Source: CAJMSU01 sp964650315
GTDB taxonomy: Bacteria > Bacillota_I > Bacilli_A > RF39 > UBA660
Direction: 5' to 3'
Assembly: GCA_964650315.1 (NCBI GenBank)
Contig: CAZYQE010000002.1
Coordinates: 62,001-126,000, forward strand
Length of the DNA: 64,000 nucleotides
Below, in pieces: positions 26,186 through 34,239 of this stretch. Position 1 is the first letter of the stretch. Each line of letters begins with the position of its first letter. Made by a program: the position numbers and the translations under genes. The notes under the pieces are model-generated. The model was not told where the DNA came from, made no database searches, and was given only the letters and a program-made list of their open reading frames with translations.

Positions 26186-27025
26186 ATGAAAGATAACATT
26201 TTTAATAAGAATTACAAATTATATAGAACAGTATATGACATTATACACCCATCTATATCTAAAAAGAATATATCTAACTATAGTATTATTCTAGATGAAG
26301 AAATTGCGCCTATAAGAGCATTTTATCCAAAAAAACTAACAGAAGATACTAAAATAATTATATTTCTACCATCTTCTAAAGCTATAATGGATGATGATAT
26401 AAATTATGCTAAAGTATGTAAAGAAATATCATTTGAATGTAATAGTATAGTAATTGGAATAGCTTATAAAAATACTATAGAAGATAAATTTAATATTGGA
26501 TTAGAAGAATGTTATAAAACTATAAAATATTTATATGAACAATTAAAGAAAATAGGTATTAAATCTAAAGATATTATATTAATGGGAGAATCTATTGGTG
26601 CTAATATTATCAATGGTATTATAGAAAAAAATAAAGATAATGAATTAAATATTAATAAAGTAATACAAGTTAGTCCTATAATAGAAAATCCTCTAGATAT
26701 AGAAAAAACAGAAGTAAATGTAATTCAATTAAATAAATTTAAAGAATTTTTTGATAATTATATAGAAGAAAAAGATTATACTAATCCATTAGTATTCCCA
26801 ATAAATATTAATGAGTATAGTAATTATCCAAAAACATTAATATTTGCAGGAGCAGCTGATCCTATATATGAAAAAATAAATAAGTTTAATGAAAAATTAG
26901 ATAAAAATAAAGTTAAAACAGAACTAGTAAAAATAACTTTTGCAGATCATAATGTTTTAGGTAATAACGATGAAGATATAAAAGATGAAGTTTTTAAAAA
27001 AATAAATGAATATTTGAATTCATGA
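26186..27025 (+). CDS. Alpha/beta-hydrolase, esterase/lipase-like
   Basis: 279 residues. The nucleophile elbow GESIGAN (GxSxG), an Asp in FAGAADPIYEK and a His in FADHNVLG form a full Ser-Asp-His triad in the usual order. The overall layout resembles hormone-sensitive-lipase or acetyl-hydrolase types. There is no signal peptide, so it is cytoplasmic. The longer frame from 26108 is rejected because it would overlap the terminator and promoter. GTGGTGATAT precedes the ATG at 26186. The stop is TGA. The substrate is unknown. Confidence 0.83.
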   Translation: MKDNIFNKNYKLYRTVYDIIHPSISKKNISNYSIILDEEIAPIRAFYPKKLTEDTKIIIFLPSSKAIMDDDINYAKVCKEISFECNSIVIGIAYKNTIEDKFNIGLEECYKTIKYLYEQLKKIGIKSKDIILMGESIGANIINGIIEKNKDNELNINKVIQVSPIIENPLDIEKTEVNVIQLNKFKEFFDNYIEEKDYTNPLVFPININEYSNYPKTLIFAGAADPIYEKINKFNEKLDKNKVKTELVKITFADHNVLGNNDEDIKDEVFKKINEYLNS

Positions 27026-27046
27026 TATACTTAAGTAGGTGATTAT

Positions 27047-27571
27047 ATGGAAAAAAAGAAAACAAAAAAAGAAATAGTAAAAATGCTATTAAATAATAAC
27101 GAATTAGAAGATGAAGATCTAGATGAATTATTAGATTTACTAGTAGATCAACCATTATCTATAGATGTAGATAAACAAGAAGAAGCTAAAATGACTAGAG
27201 GAGACTATTTAGCAGATAGATTAAGTGAAGTGGCTGGTAGTTGGGGATTCATATTAGGATTTAGTTTATTCTTAATTGGATGGATAGTATTAAATACAAT
27301 TATTTTAACTAAAGGTTCAAGAGTAGATCCATATCCATTTATATTATTAAACTTATTATTATCATGTTTAGCAGCTTTACAAGCACCTATAATCATGATG
27401 AGTCAAAATAGACAAGCTGCTAAAGATAGTTTAAGAAACCAAAACGATTATAGAACTGATTTAAAGAGTGAGTTAATACTAGAAGAATTACATGATAAAA
27501 TGGATGAAATATTAAAAAATCAAAGAAAAATAATGAGTAATCAAAAGGATGATAGTAATGAAAAGAAATAA
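27047..27571 (+). CDS. DUF1003 family membrane protein
   Basis: 174 residues. An acidic N-terminal domain (1-55) is followed by the DUF1003 core GDYLADRLSEVAGSWGF, two transmembrane helices (about 65-85 and 97-117), the QAPIIMMSQNRQ motif, and a long C-terminal coiled coil. The family is widespread and of unknown function. GGTGATTAT precedes the start. Its end overlaps the next lipoprotein gene by 14 bases. Confidence 0.9.
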   Translation: MEKKKTKKEIVKMLLNNNELEDEDLDELLDLLVDQPLSIDVDKQEEAKMTRGDYLADRLSEVAGSWGFILGFSLFLIGWIVLNTIILTKGSRVDPYPFILLNLLLSCLAALQAPIIMMSQNRQAAKDSLRNQNDYRTDLKSELILEELHDKMDEILKNQRKIMSNQKDDSNEKK

Positions 27572-28067
27572 AATACTATTTTTAATAATAATTATATGTT
27601 TAGTAATAACTGGATGTGGTCATAAAAAACCAAGTAATAAAACTATTAAATCTAAAGATGATTTAAATAATAAATCTGGTAGTATGTCATGTACAAGAGA
27701 AACAACTGCAAATGACGGGATAAAGCCTTCTTGTACATATAAAATTACTTATAGTAATGGAAATATATTAATACTACATTCAGTAGAAAAAATAACTACT
27801 GATAATACTGAATATTTAAACCAATATGAAGAAGCTTATAAAAAAATTAATAGTTATTATGCTAATTTAAAGTATTATGATACAAAAGTAATACGTGAAG
27901 CAGATTCAGTAACTAGAGATACAACTATTAATTATGATAAAATAAATACAGATAAACTATTAGCGCTAGAAGGAGAAGAAGATAATATTATAGTTAATGG
28001 TAAAGCTAAACTAAATAAATGGTTAAAATTTGCCAGAAAATTTGGTACTGAATGTCATGAAGATTAA
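27558..28067 (+). CDS. Lipoprotein of unknown function
   Basis: 169 residues. The basic start MKRNK, a hydrophobic core and the lipobox ITGC (Cys at about 20) mark a membrane-anchored lipoprotein exposed outside the cell. The mature part has two further Cys (SCT and SCT-like segments) and a charged helical domain resembling the DUF1307/YehR style. The start was taken at the ATG at 27558 because AAAGG lies suitably upstream and the upstream ATG (27549) would disturb the signal peptide. It is coupled to the DUF1003 gene. Confidence 0.75.
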   Translation: MKRNKILFLIIIICLVITGCGHKKPSNKTIKSKDDLNNKSGSMSCTRETTANDGIKPSCTYKITYSNGNILILHSVEKITTDNTEYLNQYEEAYKKINSYYANLKYYDTKVIREADSVTRDTTINYDKINTDKLLALEGEEDNIIVNGKAKLNKWLKFARKFGTECHED

Positions 28068-28081
28068 TTTCTTCTTTTTTT
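28059..28081 (+). terminator. Short intrinsic terminator
   Basis: GAAGA / TCTTC closes a 6-base loop and is followed by seven T. It overlaps the lipoprotein stop codon and directly abuts the tRNA-Arg gene. Confidence 0.75.
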
Positions 28082-28156
28082 GTTCAAGTAGTTTAATGGA
28101 TAAAATATTTCCCTCCGACGGAAATGATATAGGTTCGAATCCTATCTTGAACACCA
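28082..28156 (+). tRNA. tRNA-Arg (CCG)
   Basis: 75 bases. The acceptor GTTCAAG pairs with CTTGAAC, the discriminator is A and CCA is encoded. Stem TTTCC/GGAAA holds the loop CTCCGAC, giving anticodon CCG. The T-arm ATAGGTTCGAATCCTAT is intact. It reads CGG, a codon that I hardly see in the genes of this window. Its retention is noted under findings. Confidence 0.93.
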
Positions 28157-28177
28157 TATAATAAAGGAAGTGGTACT

Positions 28178-28870
28178 ATGTCTAAATTTATGCTTATAGG
28201 TGGAGGAAATATAGGTAGAAATGATACAAAATATGAAACTGAAGCTATTGATAAAGAAATAGTTAAAATGACTAATAAAGACAATCCAAACTTTTTATTT
28301 ATAGGATTCGCATCATCTTTTGCAGACTCTTACTATAAAATAATTAAAAAGATATACCAAAATCTAGGATGTAATACATCTTATATAAAAAAGAAAAATT
28401 TAATTAATAATCCAGATATAGTTAAAAATAAAATATTAGAAGCTGATATTATATATTTTGGTGGAGGAGATACTTTAAAATTATTAGAAAAAATAGAAGA
28501 AAATAATTTAAAAGAAGTAATAGATAAATCTATTTCTAATAATACAGTAATTGCTGGTATGTCCGCTGGTGCTATTATGTTATGTAGTGAAGGTTATAGT
28601 GATTCTAAAATATTAAGAGAAGAAAGTGAAAAACATGAATTTATTAAAGGGTTAAATTATTTAGACATAATAATTTCTCCTCATTATGAAGAAGATAATA
28701 TAAAAACAAAAGAATTAATTAGTGATTTAAAAGATACTAAAAAAGAAGTAATATGTATACCAAATAAATGCGCAATAAAAGTTATAGATAATAAATATGA
28801 AGTTATATCTGAAGATAAAGATATTAAAGCTTATACTTTATCTTCTAAAGGTAAAAAAGTATTTAAATAG
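28178..28870 (+). CDS. Peptidase E-like serine peptidase (family S51)
   Basis: 230 residues. It starts with LIGGGNIG, has the nucleophile Ser in AGMSAGAIML near 130 and the GGGDT segment near 92, and a His in SPHYEED, all as in the S51 family (aspartyl dipeptidase PepE and relatives). The protein is cytoplasmic. Members cleave Asp-X dipeptides or have cyanophycinase-like activity, and the exact substrate is open. AAGGAAGTGG precedes the ATG. It lies 8 bases upstream of a ComEC-like hydrolase gene and shares its transcript. Confidence 0.85.
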   Translation: MSKFMLIGGGNIGRNDTKYETEAIDKEIVKMTNKDNPNFLFIGFASSFADSYYKIIKKIYQNLGCNTSYIKKKNLINNPDIVKNKILEADIIYFGGGDTLKLLEKIEENNLKEVIDKSISNNTVIAGMSAGAIMLCSEGYSDSKILREESEKHEFIKGLNYLDIIISPHYEEDNIKTKELISDLKDTKKEVICIPNKCAIKVIDNKYEVISEDKDIKAYTLSSKGKKVFK

Positions 28871-28878
28871 GAGTAATT

Positions 28879-29775
28879 ATGAAGAAAAAAGATATAAAAC
28901 TAATAATATCTATAATTATATTTATACTAGTATTAGGTTGTTATTTATATGATAATTATAATAGTAATAAAACTATTAAAAAACGTGAAACTACTAAAGA
29001 AGTATTCAAAGATGAAAATTTAAAAATATATTTCTTAGATGTAGGTCAAGCTGATTCAATACTTATAAATAATAAAGATAAATATATGTTAATAGATGCT
29101 GGTAATAATGAAGATGGAGAAAAACTAGTTAATTATTTTAAAGAATTAGGTATCAAGAAATTTGATTATGTTGTTGGTACTCATGCTCATGAAGATCATA
29201 TAGGTGGAATGGATGATATAATTAATAACTTTGATATAAATACTTTCTATATGCCAGATGCTATAACTACTACCAAAACATTTGAAGATGTATTAGATGC
29301 TCTAGAAAACAAAAAACTTGCTTTTAATACACCAGAAGTAGATAAATCATTTAATTTCTCTAATACAAAAATAACTACTTTATATACTGGATCTAATAAA
29401 TCAGATTTAAATAATACATCTATAGTATTTAGATTAGATTATGGTTCTAATTGTTTTATATTAACTGGAGATGCCACTAGTACTACAGAAAATAAAATAT
29501 TAGATAAAGATATAGATTGTGAAGTATTAAAAGTAGGTCATCATGGTTCACATTATTCATCAAATCCTAATTTTTTAGATAAAGTAAGTCCAAAATATGC
29601 AATTATTTCTGCCGGAATAAATAATATATATAATCATCCTAGTGATATTACTATTAATAAACTTAATGATAGAAATATTAAAATATATAGAACTGATAAA
29701 GATGGTACTATTTTGATGACTAGTGATGGCGCTAATATTAAATTTAAAAAGATAAAGACTGATACTAATGGGTGA
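28879..29775 (+). CDS. ComEC-like metallo-beta-lactamase-fold hydrolase
   Basis: 298 residues. One N-terminal membrane anchor (about 8-26) precedes a metallo-beta-lactamase domain beginning IYFLDVGQADSILI, with the metal site THAHEDHIGG (HxHxDH) near 103, GDAT near 197 and the histidines VGHHGSHYSS near 216. This is the extracellular nuclease-like domain of ComEC without the channel part, a common stand-alone form in Bacillota. It may degrade DNA outside the membrane. A DUF3006 gene follows, the usual partner of this family. Confidence 0.9.
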   Translation: MKKKDIKLIISIIIFILVLGCYLYDNYNSNKTIKKRETTKEVFKDENLKIYFLDVGQADSILINNKDKYMLIDAGNNEDGEKLVNYFKELGIKKFDYVVGTHAHEDHIGGMDDIINNFDINTFYMPDAITTTKTFEDVLDALENKKLAFNTPEVDKSFNFSNTKITTLYTGSNKSDLNNTSIVFRLDYGSNCFILTGDATSTTENKILDKDIDCEVLKVGHHGSHYSSNPNFLDKVSPKYAIISAGINNIYNHPSDITINKLNDRNIKIYRTDKDGTILMTSDGANIKFKKIKTDTNG

Positions 29776-29779
29776 TATT

Positions 29780-30007
29780 ATGAAATATGCAGTAGATAGA
29801 ATAGAAAATAATATTGTAGTATTAGAAAACATAAATAATAATAGTATTAAAGAAGTTAATATTGATGAATTACCTAATAATATAAAAGAAGGTACTATAC
29901 TAAAATATTATAATAAAACTTATACTATAGATACTAATGAAGAAAATATAAGAAGAAAAAGAATACAAGATAAATTAGATAGATTAAAAAGACTAAAAAC
30001 TAATTAG
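29780..30007 (+). CDS. DUF3006 family small protein
   Basis: 75 residues. The N-terminal MKYAVDRIENNIVVLE is typical of DUF3006, a small beta-barrel-like domain, and a basic helix ends the protein. These proteins are usually encoded next to ComEC-like metallo-hydrolases, as here, and may regulate or bind them (inference). The frame extends to 29768, but GGTGAT before ATG 29780 sets the start. It ends tail-to-tail with the germination gene, overlapping by 8 bases. Confidence 0.85.
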   Translation: MKYAVDRIENNIVVLENINNNSIKEVNIDELPNNIKEGTILKYYNKTYTIDTNEENIRRKRIQDKLDRLKRLKTN

Positions 30008-30398
30008 TCTCTTTTAATTTATATAATACTTTTTTATTATGGTATATTTTCTTAGTACTTATATTAAAACTATTTAATATCTTACTACTAGTATTCATAT
30101 TAGTAACTATATAATTACATGATTTATAATATAATTTCTTCTTACTATTTTTATTTAATTCTTTTATACCAGATTCTATATCTTTAGATTTAACATAATA
30201 ATACTTATATTCTTTATTAATACCTAATTGATCTTTAATAGGTATTATTTCTTTTAAATATATATAATAACTATTATCTTTATAATATACTCCTATACCA
30301 TCTATAATAGCTAAATTATTTAATTCTATATACTTTGGTATATGTATAAAAATAGATATAAAAAGTAATATAAATAATATTATTAATTTCTTTTTCAT
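30000..30398 (-). CDS. Truncated spore germination protein GerC-like (N-terminal domain only)
   Basis: 132 residues. After a hydrophobic signal or anchor helix, the segment ELNNLAIIDGIGVYY matches the conserved start of Ger(x)C proteins, which normally have 350-400 residues and a lipobox Cys. Here there is no lipobox and domains 2 and 3 are missing, although the gene itself looks intact (good start, ATGA overlap with gerA, no frameshift debris downstream). It probably still localises with GerA at the inner spore membrane. Confidence 0.7.
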   Translation of the reverse strand: MKKKLIILFILLFISIFIHIPKYIELNNLAIIDGIGVYYKDNSYYIYLKEIIPIKDQLGINKEYKYYYVKSKDIESGIKELNKNSKKKLYYKSCNYIVTNMNTSSKILNSFNISTKKIYHNKKVLYKLKETN

Positions 30399-31792
30399 TT
30401 ATATTTACCTCTTATTATATTTTTAGTAAGAAGAGAATTTCTAGTTTTAATATTTTTATCTTTTTTAATAAAAGAATCTAATATTTCATTCTTATCATAT
30501 GGAATAATAGGGGATAAATAAGAATAATTAAAACATCTAATAGTAAATAAATTATATAAAAGCAAGAAAGTTCCTATAAATACTCCATATATACCAAATA
30601 TTGCAGATAATATAAGTAAAAATATTTTATAGAACCTAACTACATTAACTAATTCATTAGAAGGAAATATTAAAGCTGCTATAGAAGAAATAGCTATAAT
30701 TATAATCATAATAGGAGATACTATTCCTGCACTAACAGCAGCATCTCCTAATATTAAACCACCAAGTATAGATATAGCTGATCCAGTAGTAGCAGACATC
30801 CTAATATCAGATTCTTTTAATATCTCAAAAGCTATAATCATAAATAAAGCTTCTATATAAGCAGGGAAAGGTACAAAAGTTCTTCCTGCTTTTAACATAA
30901 TTAATAATTTATATGGAATTAAATCATAATTTCTAGTAGTAACAGATATATATAAAGAAGGTAGGAATATTGCTATTAAAAAAGCAATTAATCTAATTAT
31001 TCTAATAAAAGTAGTATTAATATCTTTCCCATAATAATCATCTACAGTATGAAAAAAATCTATAAAAAAACTAGGTAATATAATTGTATAAGGACTACCA
31101 TCTACTATAATTACAACTTTACCTTCTAATAACGCCATAGAACTTTTATCAGGTCTTTCTGTAGTAGTTAGAGTAGGAAATAAATTATTTTTATTCTCTA
31201 AAGAATTTTTTAAATAACTAGAATCTATTATTCCATCAATATCTATTTTATTTAACTTATTTTCTATATCTTTTACTAACTTTTTATTAACTAAATTCTT
31301 CATATAAAGTATCCCAACTAATGTCTTAGAAGATCTACCTATAGATAAAGTTTTAGATACCAAATAAGGACTTTTTATTCTTCTTCTAATAAGACCTAAA
31401 TTAGTATTAAAAATCTCTGAGAAAGCATCTTTTGGCCCAGTAAGAGATAATTCACTTTCTACACTAGATACACCTCTATCTAGATTAGCTCTTACTTCAA
31501 TCGCAAGTATTTCATAACCAATTATTACTAAAAATCCATTATTAACAAAATTAATTATATCTTTCTTATTAATCTTAATTATATTAGTATTAGGTAATAT
31601 ATTAATTAAATCTTTTAAATCTCTTTTATCTAAATTTACTAATTCTCTAATTATAAAATCATCTATCAATAAAGTATTAGTTAATACTTCATTAAATAAT
31701 AAATATATCTTTTTATTAGAAATATTTAATTCTTTAAATATATAATCTTTAGATATTTCTAATTCTTTTTTTAAATTATTTATTAAAGACAT
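30395..31792 (-). CDS. gerKA: Spore germinant receptor subunit A (GerA/GerKA family)
   Basis: 465 residues. An N-terminal cytoplasmic domain carries the hallmark TGPKDAFSEIFNTN and LIRRRIKSPYL near 115-140, followed by about five or six membrane helices (PAYIEALFMIIAFEILKE is the conserved region). GerA-type subunits sit in the spore inner membrane and take part in sensing germinants. The frame extends to 31837, but GGTGATTAT before ATG 31792 marks the start. No GerB permease gene is adjacent, only the short GerC-like gene. A possible sigma-G promoter precedes it. The exact receptor name (GerA, GerK or other) is not resolved. Confidence 0.9.
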   Translation of the reverse strand: MSLINNLKKELEISKDYIFKELNISNKKIYLLFNEVLTNTLLIDDFIIRELVNLDKRDLKDLINILPNTNIIKINKKDIINFVNNGFLVIIGYEILAIEVRANLDRGVSSVESELSLTGPKDAFSEIFNTNLGLIRRRIKSPYLVSKTLSIGRSSKTLVGILYMKNLVNKKLVKDIENKLNKIDIDGIIDSSYLKNSLENKNNLFPTLTTTERPDKSSMALLEGKVVIIVDGSPYTIILPSFFIDFFHTVDDYYGKDINTTFIRIIRLIAFLIAIFLPSLYISVTTRNYDLIPYKLLIMLKAGRTFVPFPAYIEALFMIIAFEILKESDIRMSATTGSAISILGGLILGDAAVSAGIVSPIMIIIIAISSIAALIFPSNELVNVVRFYKIFLLILSAIFGIYGVFIGTFLLLYNLFTIRCFNYSYLSPIIPYDKNEILDSFIKKDKNIKTRNSLLTKNIIRGKYK

Positions 31793-31806
31793 ATAATCAC
31801 CATTAT

Positions 31807-31836
31807 TAGTATGTAATAAATTGACTTTTAAATACA
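31807..31836 (-). promoter_or_regulatory. Possible sigma-G-type promoter of the germination genes
   Basis: On the minus strand TGTATT (31836-31831) is separated by 17 bases from CATACTA (31813-31807). This fits the forespore sigma-G pattern TGnATn-N17-CATnnTA. The start of transcription would fall just before the GGTGAT ribosome site, leaving a very short leader. In AT-rich DNA a chance match cannot be excluded. Confidence 0.4.
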
Positions 31837-31874
31837 TCTATGTTAATATATACATCAAAAAGGAAGTGAAAAAC

Positions 31875-32627
31875 ATGTTTGAAAAACATAAACAAGCAAA
31901 AACAGATAAATTAATTAATATGTTAAATATTCAGGCTATATCACTAAAAAAGAAATTTGATAGTATTAACGATTGGATAGAATTACATATAGATAGTGAT
32001 CCAAACTTATATGAAATGATTACATGTATATGCAATTATGGAGAATTAGTAGCAGCATATAATCATGTATATAAAAAATATGATACTTATCCTATAGTTG
32101 AAAGAGCATCTGATCAATTATTAAACTATGAAAAAGTAGGTTATAACAATAATATAGGTCTTAATATATTTAAAGCTACTCACTATGCTATACCATATAT
32201 AAATAATACTATAAAAGAAACAACTTGTAGTTTAAAAAGAATGATGGAATTAAGAGAAGATCATGAATTATTTAGAGATGAAGCAGTTACTACATTCTTA
32301 GATCCAATATATTCTTCTGCACTTTGTGCTGAATTTGCTATTGAAAATGAAAAAGGTAGTGAATTAAGAACTAAAGTATTAGCTAAATGTGGTGGTATAT
32401 ATAACTATATCCATCAAGAAAAAAGAAATAATAAAAATTTCTTATATGATAATGAAGTAGAATTTAATCAATTAAAAAAAGATTTTCAAAACTATATTTC
32501 AGTATCTAAAAAACAACAATTTGTATCTGATATTGATAATATGATAGATAAAATAGATAAAAATTATTTATATAGTGAAAACAAACCTAAAAAAATTGTA
32601 TATCATGCAAAGAAGACATTTCGTTAA
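31875..32627 (+). CDS. Unrecognised helical cytoplasmic protein
   Basis: 250 residues, predicted almost all helical, with no signal peptide or membrane segment and no motif I recognise. Features include a Lys-rich start, a central segment with ELHIDSDPNLYEMIT and REDHELFRDEAVTTF, and a basic C-terminus. AAGGAAGTG precedes ATG 31875, so the longer frame from 31821 is not used. It is a single gene with its own terminator. Confidence 0.7.
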   Translation: MFEKHKQAKTDKLINMLNIQAISLKKKFDSINDWIELHIDSDPNLYEMITCICNYGELVAAYNHVYKKYDTYPIVERASDQLLNYEKVGYNNNIGLNIFKATHYAIPYINNTIKETTCSLKRMMELREDHELFRDEAVTTFLDPIYSSALCAEFAIENEKGSELRTKVLAKCGGIYNYIHQEKRNNKNFLYDNEVEFNQLKKDFQNYISVSKKQQFVSDIDNMIDKIDKNYLYSENKPKKIVYHAKKTFR

Positions 32628-32650
32628 TTAAAAACGGAATGTTTTTATTT
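32616..32650 (+). terminator. Intrinsic terminator
   Basis: The 10-bp stem (32616-32625 with 32633-32642, one T-G pair) encloses a loop that contains the end of the stop codon, and TTTTATTTTT follows. The next promoter's TGT-TATAAT (32653-32661) begins right after the T-tract. Confidence 0.85.
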
Positions 32651-32680
32651 TTATGTTATAATTATTATAGGAGTGATAGT

Positions 32681-33142
32681 ATGAATAAATATATGAAAAT
32701 AGCTAATGATTTAGCAAAAGAAAACTTAAAAACAAATGATGGAGGTCCTTTTGGAGCTTGTATAGTTAAAGATGATAAAATCATTGGTAAAGGAAATAAT
32801 AAAGTATTAAAGAATAATGATCCAACTGCTCATGCAGAAATAAACGCTATTAGAGATGCATGTAAAAATATTAATTCATATGATTTAAGTGGAGCAGTTC
32901 TATATACATCTTGTTATCCATGTCCTATGTGTTTATCTGCAATAATATGGGCAAATATTGATAAAGTATATTATGCTAATACTAAAGAAGATGCTGATAG
33001 AATAGGTTTTAGAGATGAATTTATTTATAATTATATAAAAGGTAATAATAATGATGCATTAAAATTAGAATGTATTGATAGAGAAGAAACTATTAAAGTA
33101 TTTGATGAATTCATGGATAAAGAAGATAAAACAATATATTAA
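32681..33142 (+). CDS. guaD: Guanine deaminase, cytidine-deaminase-like fold
   Basis: 153 residues. The zinc site HAEINAIRDA (near 51) and CYPCPMCLSA (near 83) are intact. The segment GGPFGACIVKD at the start and DRIGFRDEFIYNYIK near the end match Bacillus guanine deaminase (GuaD) better than the tRNA-specific TadA. It converts guanine to xanthine. AGGAGTGAT before ATG 32681 gives the start. It is a single gene. Confidence 0.82.
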   Translation: MNKYMKIANDLAKENLKTNDGGPFGACIVKDDKIIGKGNNKVLKNNDPTAHAEINAIRDACKNINSYDLSGAVLYTSCYPCPMCLSAIIWANIDKVYYANTKEDADRIGFRDEFIYNYIKGNNNDALKLECIDREETIKVFDEFMDKEDKTIY

Positions 33143-33209
33143 GAAATAATATACAACAACTACTACTATATGTTATAATAAATGCAAATATGAAAAAGGA
33201 GATGATTGT

Positions 33210-33566
33210 ATGAAAAGAAAAATACTTTTAATTACACTAATATCTATATTTTCTATTACTTTAATTGGATGTGGTAATACTACTACTGATAATAACACTA
33301 CAAATAATACAAACAACAATGTAAACAATGCTGACAAAAACAAATACATAAGTGAATCTAAAGCCAAAGATATTGCACTATCTGATGCAGGTTTAAAAGA
33401 AAATCAAATTACAGAATTATCTATTGAGCTTGATTATAATGATGAGGATAACAATGGTAAAGCAATCTATGAAATAGGTTTCAAACATGGACAACAAGAA
33501 TTTGATTATGATATAGATGCAACTAATGGTAAAATATTAGATAAAAATGTAGAAATTGATGATTAA
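33210..33566 (+). CDS. PepSY-domain lipoprotein
   Basis: 118 residues. The signal peptide ends in the lipobox LIGC (Cys about 21), followed by an Asn/Thr linker of low complexity (about 23-45) and one PepSY domain (ESKAKDIALSDAGL...YEIGFKHGQQEFDYDIDATNGKIL). It is anchored outside the membrane. PepSY domains often restrain extracellular proteases, but no protease lies next to it. AAGGAGATGAT precedes the ATG and a strong terminator follows. Confidence 0.88.
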   Translation: MKRKILLITLISIFSITLIGCGNTTTDNNTTNNTNNNVNNADKNKYISESKAKDIALSDAGLKENQITELSIELDYNDEDNNGKAIYEIGFKHGQQEFDYDIDATNGKILDKNVEIDD

Positions 33567-33571
33567 TTAAG

Positions 33572-33596
33572 AGTTAGCTAACGCTAACTTTTTTCT
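33572..33596 (+). terminator. Intrinsic terminator
   Basis: The perfect 7-bp stem AGTTAGC / GCTAACT has a 4-base loop and six T. Confidence 0.92.
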
Positions 33597-33642
33597 TTTA
33601 TAAATATTAATAACATGATAAAATTATTATAGGAGTAGTAGT

Positions 33643-34209
33643 ATGGAAGTATATATTAAAAATGATAAAAATTTCTATAAGAATGTAAAGAAATATAAAA
33701 AAAATAAAAATACTATTCATTTCTTATATAAAGATAAAGATATTATTGATGATAAAAATATAAAGAAATATACTGATGATATTAAATTTAAAATATATTG
33801 TACTAATGCACTAAATATAAAAGATATAAAAGAAAGATATAGTTATATATATGATACAGTATGTAATTATTTAGATAATAAATTTAATACTGATAATATA
33901 TGTGATTTTAAAGATAATAAATGTATTTCTGTTAGAAATAATATGCATTGTGATGAATCTAATAATGGATGTTGTTATGGAAAAAAAAGAGGAGTATGTG
34001 AACATTTAAAGAATAATAAATGTATGATAAAATCTATTACTTGTAAATTATTCACTTGCAGATATTTAAAAAAACAAGGTATAAAATATAAAATAAATGA
34101 TATACCACTATTAAAATATTTCATGAACATACAACAAAGACTAGTAATTATGTCATCTTTTTTCAAAGATAAAGATGAAGTAATAAAACTATTAATGAAG
34201 TATAAATAA
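33643..34209 (+). CDS. Cysteine-rich protein, possible metal or Fe-S binder
   Basis: 188 residues with about twelve Cys, most of them clustered between residues 85 and 145 (ICDF, KCIS, HCDE, NGCCYG, VCEH, KCMI, TCKLFTC). Spacing such as C-x7-C-x7-C and CC suggests coordination of a metal or Fe-S cluster rather than disulfides, since there is no signal peptide. The N-terminus is Lys/Asp-rich. I do not recognise the family. AGGAG precedes the ATG and a mechanosensitive channel gene follows. Confidence 0.75.
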   Translation: MEVYIKNDKNFYKNVKKYKKNKNTIHFLYKDKDIIDDKNIKKYTDDIKFKIYCTNALNIKDIKERYSYIYDTVCNYLDNKFNTDNICDFKDNKCISVRNNMHCDESNNGCCYGKKRGVCEHLKNNKCMIKSITCKLFTCRYLKKQGIKYKINDIPLLKYFMNIQQRLVIMSSFFKDKDEVIKLLMKYK

Positions 34210-34239
34210 TATGATATAATTAATTAAGGAGGAATAAAT

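Noticed and set aside
30000..30398. gerC pseudogene
   Set aside because: No frameshift or stop-interrupted remainder follows, and the start is coupled to gerA by an ATGA overlap. A genuine short form is more likely, though decay cannot be excluded.
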